64,000 nucleotides of DNA, taken from the NCBI GenBank assembly GCA_024196135.1, contig JAMQCK010000018.1, positions 1 to 64,000 on the forward strand. The letters run 5' to 3'. The position numbers were made by a program, and so were the translations under genes. Each line of letters begins with the position of its first letter. Within the stretch, counting starts at the first letter, position 1. The DNA is from Pleurotus ostreatus/Saccharomyces cerevisiae fusant. Lineage: Eukaryota; Opisthokonta. The notes under the pieces are model-generated. The model was not told the DNA's origin and searched no databases. It worked only from the letters and a program-made list of their open reading frames with translations. Shown here piece by piece: positions 32,899 through 42,505 of the stretch.

Positions 32899-34613
32899 AT
32901 GTTGCTAGACATTCCTTCAGAAATAACCTTGGAGATTCTTCACCACCTAGATGCTCCTGATGTTGCCCGCTGCAGAGCTGTAAGTGCCTCTCACCATGTA
33001 GCTCATCATCGCGCGCTTACGGTCGACGCTGTTGTTCTGCTCTCCCAGGTGTGTCGTGGGCTATGCGGGGCAATCGACAGCACGCCTACTCTGTGGTACA
33101 AACAGAAGCTAGGAACGCAAAACATGGTCAACGGAGGAGATCACTCCGAAATCCAACTGGCGGACCGCGTGCAACGCGCGGAGCGCTATGTCAAGGCCTG
33201 GCGCGCCCTCGAGTTTTCGGAGGAGACACAGATCCCCTTCGGCGGGAACCTGTGGGAGATTGCCGGGGGCGTCGTCGCGTGTACGACCAGCGCGGGGAGT
33301 GGGGAGATCAGCTTTACGCAGCTGCCGTCGCCATTGCGCGATGTTGAGCGGAAGACGTGGAGGCTTACTTTGGAACATGTCCCCCGCGATTTCACCATCG
33401 ATCCAAGCCAGGACTTGCTCGTGTCGATATACAGTGCAAGGTGAGTATGAGGCGGCGACGTGTACTCTTTGTCACATCATCTAAACTCGCTCACTAGACA
33501 AAATGAGTACGAGGTGCACCTGCTCTCGATGACAACCGGGGAGCAGCATCCGGCCGCAGAGATTTCGCCCTTGGTGTACAGGTCCAATCGTACGCCTGTC
33601 CAGTATGAGCTCCTCGTCTATGAAGACAAACTGGGGATACTCTTTGTCTCCAATGACGAGGCGGCACTCTTCAACGTCTGGAACTGGAAAACGGGACAAG
33701 AGTACAGGGTAAGCTCAACAGACGTCAACCCTGCGATTCTCGACCTCACACTTGCCCTAGCCTCCTTTCCAGGATGCTTTCATCACGTCTGCGTGTTTTC
33801 TCGACCCGAATACGGTCATGGCGACCTCCTACACTCACCAGATCACTGTGCCGAACAACGTCTTCCTGAAGGTCGTCGACATCACCACTCCCGACGCGCC
33901 TGCGCCACTTTGCCACCTTCAGTTCCCCATCATGCACCCCAACACGGACGCGATGGCGGACTTGATCTGGGACTCGCCGCCGACGTGGGAGGGCGGCGTG
34001 CCACCCACAGGCTGCTTCGCGCACATGCGCACACGCCTCATCGGCATCGCCATGAGTGCATGGGTGATGACCGTCGACCTCCAGGCTGGCCCCGCCGCGC
34101 GACGCGTCCCTCTCATGTTCATTCTATCCGTCTCCGAAATCCTCAAGCGCCTCCCGCGGCGAGAGACCGCCTCGTTCCCCGTTTCCGTCCCCTGGGAGGA
34201 CTGGGGCGTGCACGCGGCGCACATATTCGACCGCGAGACCTCGCAGGTGTGGGTGTGCTACGTCCGCGGCCCGCGCTATGCGCTGCTGGACGAGCTTCCG
34301 CTGGACGCGCCCCCGTCGGCGTACACGGTCTACGACTTCAGCCCGGGCCCGACGAAGGCGGAGACCGCCGAGCTGAAGGGATCTTTTTACGAGGATCGGG
34401 ACGTCTTCGTCGATCCGGTGAAGGCTTGCTTGCCGTGCCGGAAGATTCAGGGTAGGATACCGCTGAGGCCGAATATGCCTGAGTTCATGTCTGTTATGCT
34501 GGCCGACGATGGGGTGGTGTTTGTATCTGTATGTTGTTTGGCGCTTTCGCAGATGGCTTTGTCTGATATTTTTACAGGATTCGGGAGAAGAATTTTATGC
34601 GTGGACGTCTTGA
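32899..34613 (+). CDS. F-box protein (array copy 4), divergent
   Basis: A more distant member of the tandem family. MLLDIPSEITLEILHHLDAP is a canonical F-box start, joined across an intron to VCRGLCGAIDSTPTLWYKQ. Shared landmarks with copies 2 and 3 are FTQLPSPLRDVERKTWRL, the DP-x-QDLLV turn before an intron at the same place, WNWKTGQEYR, VPWEDWGVHAAHIFDRETS and RGPRYALLDELPLDAPPSAY. The final exon encodes DSGEEFYAWTS after an intron ending TTTTTACAG at 34577, with the stop at 34611-34613. The ATG at 32899 is chosen because it directly precedes the F-box. The family's intron positions are conserved, supporting tandem duplication. About 480 residues. Confidence 0.83.
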
Positions 34614-35102
34614 GCTCATTGCGCACGCCGAGCATCGTCTTTAGCGGGATTTACCCCATATGTACCTCAAAAGAGATGGAATGACGATTTGCCTGAACAA
34701 GGCGACGCGCAGGACGCGCCACCGTTTTCTTTCTTCCGCGGCAGAATCACAGCGTACCTCGATGATTGACCATGTTGATTCAGCAAGGGGCTGGTCTGTC
34801 AGCAAAGTCAGCGACCTTCAAAGCTGCTATAGCTTCCATATACCAACAACACTCTGCGTTGTATCGGAATCGTGAGTCACACCCATACCTTTTGATCGCG
34901 TCTCCGATTCGGACTTTCTCCGTCGTGCTAGCGCTCTGCACCGATACGGCCCGCCCATGCCCAGGTGCGTCTACTGTAGCTCGCTGACTGCGTCGTAGCT
35001 CCTCCAGTAGAGGTGCTCGCTACTCTGTTGGTTCTCGAAGGAATGGTATAAAAGGCGCGTCTGGAGACGTATGGAAAGCATCACCTCGAACCTCATCTAG
35101 CC
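34614..35102. other. intergenic; promoter of the first DJ-1-like gene
   Basis: No coding frame with family resemblance. The segment ends with a clear TATA box (separate entry). Confidence 0.5.
35047..35054 (+). promoter_or_regulatory. TATA box of DJ-1/Hsp31-like gene 1
   Basis: TATAAAAG about 50 bases before the ATG, a consensus core promoter and compatible with stress-inducible expression. Confidence 0.65.
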
Positions 35103-35998
35103 ATGGCATCTAAGATCCTCATCGTCTTCACGTCTTGCGACAAGCTTCCTAACGGCAGCGGAGCTGTACGTCACTAGTCTTGTCCGCGTTGTCGAGGCAC
35201 TGCTGACATGTTCTGTGTAGGGCTGGTACCTCCCTGAGGCGGCGCATCCTTACTATACGTTGTCGCCGTCCTTCACCATCGACTTTGCGTCGCCCAAGGG
35301 TGCAAGCCCTCCCGTATCTCAGGGGAGCGTTGAGGTTAGCCTTTTCTGTCCCTTCTCTCGCCCCAGCGCCTCTGATAATAATCACAGCTCTTCAAGGAGG
35401 ACGCAGACAGCGTCAAGTTCCTCGCCGACGAGCCCGTGAAGCAGAAGCTCGCCTCCGCCAAGACGTTGTCTGAGGTCAACCCGGACGACTATGCCGCTGT
35501 CTTCTACGTCGGTGGTCATGGGCCGTGCATTGACCTCCCGAACGACGAGACCAACATCAAGCTTGCGAACGCTGTAAGCTCCTGAAAATCACTGGTCTCC
35601 TCTTCTTCGACTGAGATGGAGTAGTTCTGGCGCGCAGGCAAGATCGTCTCCGCCGTCTGCCACGGGCCTGCCGCGCTCGTCAAGATCACCGACGCTTCTG
35701 GCCAGTCGATCTTCAAAGGCCGCCGCGCGACGTGCTTCACGGTTGCCGAAGAGAAGATCCTCGGCACCGTTGACGCCATCCCCTTTCAGCCCGAGGAGAC
35801 GCTCAAGGAGCTTGGGGCGCAGTTTGAGAATGCGGGGCCGTTTGAGGTGAGTGGGGATCTGTCTGTTAACATTGTGGCCAATGGCTGACGACTTATCTTC
35901 AGTCCAAGGTCGTCGTTGACGGGCAGCTTCTTACTGGGCAGAACCCAGCCTCCTCTCGTGCTCTGGCAGAGGAGGTTTCGAATGCGCTAAAAGGTTGA
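35103..35998 (+). CDS. DJ-1/PfpI superfamily protein, Hsp31-like (copy 1)
   Basis: Hsp31-type proteins are glutathione-independent glyoxalases or chaperones that detoxify methylglyoxal. Exon 1 ends after MASKILIVFTSCDKLPNGSG-A; exon 2 starts GWYLPEAAHPYYTLSPSFTI. The flavodoxin-like core has DDYAAVFYVGGHGPCIDL, and the nucleophile elbow is KIVSAVCHGPAALVKITDAS with the catalytic Cys-His. Then come GRRATCFTVAEEKI and, near the end, TGQNPASSRALAEEVSNALK. The conserved acid partner lies in LPEAAHPYY. About 230 residues in five exons. A paralogue at 55235-56025 shares the intron positions before GWYLPEA and before the FW that precedes GKIVSAVCHG. Confidence 0.93.
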
Positions 35999-36588
35999 GG
36001 AACCAAAACCATAGCTCACTTTAAGATTCGACGAATGAAGCTTAATGAAGTCTTGCCAGTGTAACATATTCCATCGCTCAGTTGACTGCGACGGCTGCGT
36101 GCATTTAAACACTCGTTCGGGAGTCTGCCGTTGATCCTATGCTAAGTGAATACTCAGCATTCTCTCAGAAAAAGGTTGTCGTCTCTGGCTAACAGAGTAT
36201 GGTCGAGTTGTGGGTCCATTTGTCAGCGGGCCGACTCGGTTTGTGACAAACTGATCGCACGTCAACGGCAATGCTAAAATATCCTAAATAGGCAAGTATT
36301 CCCGCACCCTCGGTTGTTCAGAACTGCCATCGTCCAGTGCAGCCTATGGGGGCGCCATTCACAGGCAATTGAGGCACATACGCCGCGTAGAGCCATCATG
36401 TTTCTCCAGCCGAGTCGGACAGTAGGAGACTCTCGAAGATTATAAAGAAAGTGTAAGAACGATACTTGGCGCGATATCGACCACAATGCCCGATATGTCG
36501 GTCTTCCCTGGGTATATAGGTCAGTCTTTCTCTGCTTCTTGCTCAACCACTGCACGCTCTTTAATCCTTTCGCGTCCTCAACAGAAAG
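35999..36588. other. intergenic; promoter of the OYE gene
   Basis: No gene recognised. TATATAGG at 36513-36520 lies 69 bases before the OYE start codon and is the probable core promoter. Confidence 0.5.
36513..36520 (+). promoter_or_regulatory. TATA-like box of the OYE gene
   Basis: TATATAGG, 69 bases upstream of the chosen ATG at 36589. Confidence 0.5.
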
Positions 36589-37881
36589 ATGGCCGTCGCG
36601 TCTTCCACTCCCAAACTTTTCCAACCTATCAAGGTCGGCAACGTCCAGCTCTCGCACCGTGTCGTTTTCGCGCCTTCGACGCGTCTGCGTAACAATAAGC
36701 GCCATGCAGCTCTGCCCATTGCCAGAGAGTACTACCGCCAGCGCTCAGGCGTGCCCGGAAGCCTCATCATTCACGAAGGCGCCGCCATTTCAGCCAAGGC
36801 TTGCGGCTTCGGTTACGCCGCCGGTATATGGACCGACGAGCAAGTGGCAGCGCTGAAAGAGGTTGGTGACTTCTTCTTTGGCTTGTCTTGTCTGGCTAAA
36901 ACTTGCTCAGGTGGTCGAGGCAGTTCATGCGCAAGGCAGCCACATATTCCTGCAGATAGTCGCTGTTGGATTCTCGTCTCGCTTGCATTTCCTCCTCGAG
37001 GACGACCCAACAGCCGAATACGTCGGCGCCTCCGACATCCCGCTCAAGGGCCACGAGAACGAGCCTCATCCGCGACCCCTGACCGTCGACGAAATCCACG
37101 AGTATGCAGAGTGGTTCGCGCAGGCGGCGCGCAACGCCGTCTTCGGAGCTGGCTTTGACGGAGTTGAGATCCATGGCGCACACGGGTATCTCATCGAGCA
37201 GTTCCTCTCGGACCGCTCGAACAACCGCACAGACGAGTACGGCGGTAGCATCGAGAACCGCGCGCGCTTCGCACTCGAGGTCACCGAGGCCGTTGTCAAA
37301 GCTGTTGGCGAAGAGCGCACGGGCTTCAGAATCAGTCCGTGGAGCCCTCACCAAGGTGATCCGTCTACTGTCCGCTCTGATTCTGTCTAACATCCTGCGT
37401 AGACATTAACATGCCTGACCCCAAGCCTACATTCGGATACCTAGCGACGCAGCTCCGCGACCGCTACCCTCGCTTTGCGTATTTGCATGTCGTCGAGCCC
37501 GGCACGTCTGCAGCGTTCGTGGCGGATCCCAGCCAATACGACAAGGACGCCTCCAACGACTTCCTACGCAAGATTTGGGACCCTGAGACGCGCCCCTTCA
37601 TCTCTGCTGGCGGGTACACCCGCGAGACAGCCATTGCGGCTGCCGAGGAGAAAGGGGACCTAGTTGCATTCTCCAAGCTATACATCGCTAACGTACGTTC
37701 ATTACATTTGGGCCTGGTCTCGCAAACTCAGCTGATTCCTCCCACTCAGCCGGATCTTCCACGACGGTTGATGGAGGACGCACCGCTGACTGCGCCAGAC
37801 GAAACGACCTTCTACGCTCCTGGGTCGGAGGATGCAAAGGGGTACACAGACTACCCTTTCATGTCTGCGGTTTCCGCCTAA
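36589..37881 (+). CDS. old yellow enzyme family NADPH:flavin oxidoreductase
   Basis: FMN enzyme reducing activated alkenes (enones, nitro compounds). The TIM barrel starts PKLFQPIKVGNVQLSHRVVF with APSTRLRNN, then EYYRQRSGVPGSLIIHEGAA. Exon 2 begins VVEAVHAQGSHIFLQI. The substrate-binding pair is in GFDGVEIHGAHGYLIEQFL (His/His, as in plant OPR3), followed by DRSNNRTDEYGGSIENRARF. The FMN phosphate-binding end has RPFISAGGYTRETAI and DLVAFSKLYIAN, then PDLPRRLMEDAPL. The stop is at 37879-37881. Unusually, the loop after HIFLQ reads IVAVGFSSRL where OYE proteins have a Trp (QLW-x-LG). About 375 residues in four exons; no signal peptide, so cytosolic. Confidence 0.9.
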
Positions 37882-38613
37882 AAGGATCGTGTCTTCAAGC
37901 TGTGAAAGCGATAGATGTCATATGTGCTATAGACGTTGTCATAAACATTGCGACTGTCTCAGGACACTCTAAACCTCCTCGTCAGCTGCTTGCCGTATTC
38001 TCGTACCTGGACCATAGGTGTGTGCTTGTTTACGTCGATAGATACTGACCATCCCACGTTAGTCTGGGACGTCGTTGCGTTTGATGAGGTTGGCAGTCGG
38101 AAGGATCACAATGGTATGTCATTGCAATCGCCTCGTGTGTCTCTTAGTGCGATCAAGTCCAACTTCATACCCTATCGACGAGCGCCTACCGGACATCGCA
38201 GGCCTCATAGGTGCCTTCTCCTGCCCGAAGAGCCCTGCTTCTGCCCCCGAAGACCATCGATGGCGCGCCCACAGCGGACCGCACCCCCGCCGCATGTTGT
38301 GGCGCAGGCCCGTGCCGCGTCTCAAGGTGGTCTCAAGCCCCCTCAGAAGACTGGCAGGCGCGTCACTTTCGCCCAGGCGCCCTCACGCGCATTCGCACGC
38401 CCTCCCATCGCTCTCCACCTTCCGCTGATCTTCCGCCTCCGGGCTGATCGTTGTATCTCGCTCGGGGAAAGCGGCGCGGGCCACGAGTTGGGGTGCACAC
38501 CTGGCTGTGGAACCTGCGCGCTTCAAAAGAGGCGGGTTATGTGCCTGCGATGATCCCCTCTTCGCGCCCTCTTCGTGCGCTCGTTCCTTGCGTGCGCTGC
38601 TCCAGCCGCCCAG
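37882..38613. other. intergenic; upstream region of the Rheb gene
   Basis: A long plus-strand frame (37948-38553) is Arg/Pro/Ser-rich and resembles no family. I treat the region as promoter and leader of the Rheb gene. Confidence 0.45.
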
Positions 38614-39445
38614 ATGTCGCAAACAGACGGCCTGAGGCGGCGCAAGATCGCCGTGATGGGCTCGCGCTCGGTCGGTGAGTCGAAGGTCTTCTGCTTCTGA
38701 CCGTATATTCACCGTCCGTCTAGGCAAGTCGTCGTTGGTCGGTCAATTCATTGACTGCCGCTTCGAGTCCTCCTACTATCCGACGATCGAGAACAGCCAC
38801 CAGAGGAATCTGGTCTTCAACGGTTTGGAATACGAAGTGGAAGTACTGGACACTGCCGGCCAGGTGCGCCTGCGATACTCTTCGACCTGCATGTACCGTG
38901 CTGACCCCTGCTAATGTTAGGACGAATATTCTTTCCTGAATCCTCATCATGCTGTGGGACATATACATGGTTATGTCCTAGTTTACTCGATCAACTCGCG
39001 TCGGTCTTTCGAGATGGTGTACGTCAGGAATATTGTGCACTCGCTTGCCTTCTGATGAACCTTCAGACAAACAATCCACGATAAGATAGCAGACTGGGGG
39101 ATCGCAGACGTCCCTTGTGTCATCGCCGCATCCAAAGTTGATCTCCGAGATGGGTAAGTCACTTGGTCATCACCTTCGTATATCGGGTCCCGCGCTCATA
39201 AGCGCAGCCGTCAAGTGGATCCCGCAGAAGGGCGATCGCTTGCGTCGACACATAATGCCGCGTGGATAGAAACAAGCGCGAAAGAGGATGTGAATGTCGG
39301 TAAGTCTGGCGCGTCCTAGCCTGTCTTACAAAACTGAGTTCATTGAATAGGAAAGGTATTCGAACTTTGCCTCGAAGAGATCGAGAAGAGGCTATCCCCT
39401 TATACGGAGCCCAAGAGCTCCCGCTACAACTGTGCTATCATGTAG
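38614..39445 (+). CDS. RHB1: Rheb-type small GTPase
   Basis: Ras-superfamily switch acting upstream of TOR in growth control. Exon 1 is MSQTDGLRRRKIAVMGSRSV; the P-loop G-x-RSVGKSSLVGQF has the Arg-Ser that distinguishes Rheb from Ras. Switch I is YYPTIENSHQRNLVF and switch II is VLDTAGQDEYSFLN. Exon 3 gives GYVLVYSINSRRSFEMV, then IHDKIADWG, AASKVDLRDGRQVDPAEGRS and WIETSAKEDVNVGKVFELCL. The C-terminus is a CaaX box, Cys-Ala-Ile-Met, predicting prenylation and endomembrane attachment. The NKxD motif reads SKVD. There are at least six exons; one junction splits GAT-GG/C. About 190 residues. Confidence 0.92.
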
Positions 39446-40355
39446 TTCTGCCGTCCCGTCCGACATGGGCTGGTGCTTTTGCTGTGAAGATCGCTCTCAA
39501 TCGCTGTACTTGTACTGTTTTTACAATGTATCTGGCTTCTATCTCTGTGTTCCACGACATCCAATCTCTCGCCCGCGCCCTCGACCACGACTACCCTGTT
39601 TCTCAGTACCTCCTCGAGCACGCTCTCGCTTACGCTGACGAGATACAGGACCCTCTCCCTATTCTTACAAACGCGGCGCCGTCGAAGCACCCGATGAAAG
39701 TCCGCCGCGCCCGTCGCATACTGGAAGGCTCTCGCCAGCGCGCCGTCTCGCGTCGTCCGACGCATCCCGGTCGACAATGCCAAGCGGCCCTTGCAGCTGA
39801 GCATCACGCAGAGGTGGGGATGGGATCTGTCAGCCCCCATGCTGCCCCATGGCCAATAAACAATACGCGCTTGCCCCATGGTGCCTGGTGGGGAATGCGG
39901 GCGAATTGCGGGGCGGTTCATCCATCTCCCTCGCGCAAAAAAGCGCTGCTTTTGTTCCCTATCCTGCACCTCCTCCTGAGCGTTAAGCACTCTCACGGAC
40001 GCAAAGGCGCGACGGACTTAAGCGCGGGCGGGCGAGGTCGCCTGACCGCTTTGCTCACGGCGATCCTCGACGCGCGCCCACACCGTTAAACCCGGACAAT
40101 CAAATCGCGCACCTTCCCCACGGTACCATATGGCACCCGCCCCCCACGGGCAGCATGTGGGCAAGGCGCGCTATCCCCTAAGTTTGCCCCCGGATTCTGC
40201 GAGATCAGTACATCCGGCCGCGGCGCGAAAGAACGCTGGTAAATACCGAAGTACCGCAGGCGTATAAGAGTGGGCCAGCGCGTCCGCACCCTTCGGTTGC
40301 TCTTCCGCTTCGCCCCCCTTCATCCATAGCGCTCGCCTCATCACCAGCGCCCAAT
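39446..40355. other. 0.9-kb intergenic region; promoter of the MFS gene
   Basis: A plus-strand frame continues past the Rheb stop to 40089 but in another phase and without family resemblance. The 3' end carries a TATA-like box (separate entry). Confidence 0.5.
40263..40270 (+). promoter_or_regulatory. TATA-like box of the MFS transporter gene
   Basis: TATAAGAG, 93 bases before the ATG at 40356. Confidence 0.5.
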
Positions 40356-42159
40356 ATGTCGGTCGAGAAAGCAACCTCCGTTCGCTCGGAGGACATTGAG
40401 AAGGGTGGCCAGCCGACGACCTCGAACCAACCGCAGGTCGACCCGGACGCGGAGTTTGGAGGCACAGAGGAGAGGAAGAAAATTGAGCGTCGATTGCTGT
40501 TGAAGATCGACTTGCGGATGTCGGTGCTCATCGTTCTGTACATCTTGAACTACGTGAGTTTCATCACCCATCAGTGTATGAAGGCCATTGCTGACTGTAT
40601 CTTCAGATCGACCGCAACAATGCCAGTGCGGCTCGTTTGCGAGGGTTTGAGAAGGACTTGCACCTCAAGGACCAGGAGTTCCCGACTCTTCTGTCCATCC
40701 TCTATGTCGGCTACATTCTCATGCAGGTGCCATCGTAAGTCTGCCACATCGCTCATCAGTGACGCCGATGTTCATCTACACCTCTTTAGCAACATGTTCT
40801 TGAACTGGGTCGGCCGTCCGTCAATCTACATCCCGTCCTGCATGATCATCTGGGGCATGATCAGTGTCCTGACCGGCATCTGCCACAAGTGCGTTGATAG
40901 CAACTCACCGGCGTATGGCGTGCCCCGTGCTAACGATGTCCTGTGAACAGCTTCGTTGGCGCGCTCCTCACCCGGTTCTTCCTCGGCTTCGTGGAGGCGG
41001 CGTTCTTCCCCGGCGCGCTCTTCCTGCTCTCCAAATGGGTGCGTCTGTCCGAGTAGTCTACGTCTAGACTCAGTGGCACTAACACATCCCCATACAGTAC
41101 AAGCGCGAGGAGATGGGGTCGCGTACGGCTATCCTGTACTGCGGTAACATCATCAGCAACGGCTTCGGTGCGCTCATCGCGTCTGGCATCCTCTCTGGCA
41201 TGGAGGGCAAGCTCGGGCATGCGGCGTGGCGCTGGCTCTTCTACATTGAGGGCGCCTTGACGATGTTCTTCGCGCTTTTGGCCATGCTTATTCTGCCCGA
41301 CTTCCCCGCCACGACGCGCGGGCTGACGGACATGGAGCGTCGCCTTGCCATCCGTCGTATGGAGGAGGATGTCGGTGTCGGTGATGAGGGCGAGACGGAG
41401 GGCAATGGCCACGCTCAGGGTCTCGTTATGGCTTTGACCGACTGGAAGGTTTGGTGGATTACCATCTTCCTGACGAGCATTGTCGTTTCGCTGTCCTTCA
41501 ACGCGTACTTCCCGACTCTGGCGAAGACTATGGGCTACGATGACACCGTGACGCTGCTCCTGTGCGCGCCGCCCTGGGTTTTCGCCGCCATCGTCGTCTA
41601 CCTGTGGTCGAAGTAAGCTTCGTTTCTACTTCCGTGTGTGAGTCTTTACTTACGATGCCGCAGGCATTCTGATATGAAGAACGAGCGTTGCTTCCACATC
41701 GTCGCCTCCATCCTCGTCGGCATCGTGGGCTTCATTATCGCAATTGCGACCATGAACACCGCCGCGCGCTACGTCTCGCTCTTCCTCATGGCGCAGATGT
41801 ACGCTGCGCAGGTCCTCATCTTCACCTGGATCAGCAACTCGTTCCCGCGTCCGCCATCGAAGCGCGCAGTCGCTCTGGCGTTGCCGAACGCTTTCTCGCA
41901 GCTCGGAAATGTTGCTGGATCGTACGTCAAATCTCTTCCAAGCGAGGAAAGCATTCAAACTAACACACCTTATAGCTACGTCTGGCCCAACCCATGGGGT
42001 CCCTCCTTCAGGAACTCCTACGGCATCTGCATTGCATGTGCAGGTCTGACGATCCTCATGGCTATCGTCTACCGCTTCCACCTAGCCTCCCTCAACAAGA
42101 GGATCGACAAGGAGGAGGAAGAGAACGGCAACAAGACGAAGTTCCGCTTCACGTTGTAG
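40356..42159 (+). CDS. MFS transporter, DAL5/TNA1 (anion:cation symporter) type
   Basis: Plasma-membrane carrier of the family importing allantoate, nicotinate, pantothenate and related organic anions. A hydrophilic N-terminus leads to ERRLLLKIDLRMSVLIVLYI (helix 1) and then NYIDRNNASAARLRGFEKDL, the family signature after helix 1. LYVGYILMQVPSNMFLNWVG and GRPSIYIPSCMIIWG follow, then FFLGFVEAAFFPGALFLLSK, WYKREEMGSRTAILYCGN and WRWLFYIEGALTM. The cytoplasmic loop has the common PATTRGLTDMERRLAIRRM. The second half has six more helices and a charged tail ending KTKFRFTL. About 500 residues in at least seven exons. The substrate cannot be read from sequence. Confidence 0.93.
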
Positions 42160-42505
42160 ACGACCTGCGATGAGATGCATGACATGACTGAACCCCATGT
42201 ACTTACTATCTTCTACGACTCTGCTTCACTCGCAATGTAACATTAGTACGCAAGTTCTGCTTCTATTGTGTGCGAGATTCGAGCGATATATCTGAGCGCG
42301 ATAGGCGCAGGCGACGCGAACAAAACGAGCAGAAGATGGTGGTAGTTGCAGTTGAACTCGAGTTGCATTGTTCTTCTGACGGGCCGGAAATCCCGCGAGC
42401 CCACGTGCTAAAGTCGATCGCGAATCCTCGATCATCCGTTCAACATCTCGTTCCCCTCGCCATCTCCCGCTTGTCCACTTCCGCACCTCTACGCGTCGGA
42501 GGACA
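42160..42505. other. intergenic between the MFS gene and DBP8
   Basis: Short spacer between two co-oriented genes. I see no coding frame with family resemblance and no clear TATA box. Confidence 0.5.

Noticed and set aside
39343..40089. 248-codon frame overlapping the Rheb 3' end
   Set aside because: It is in another phase from the Rheb exon that ends in the CaaX box, and the downstream part has shadow-frame composition.
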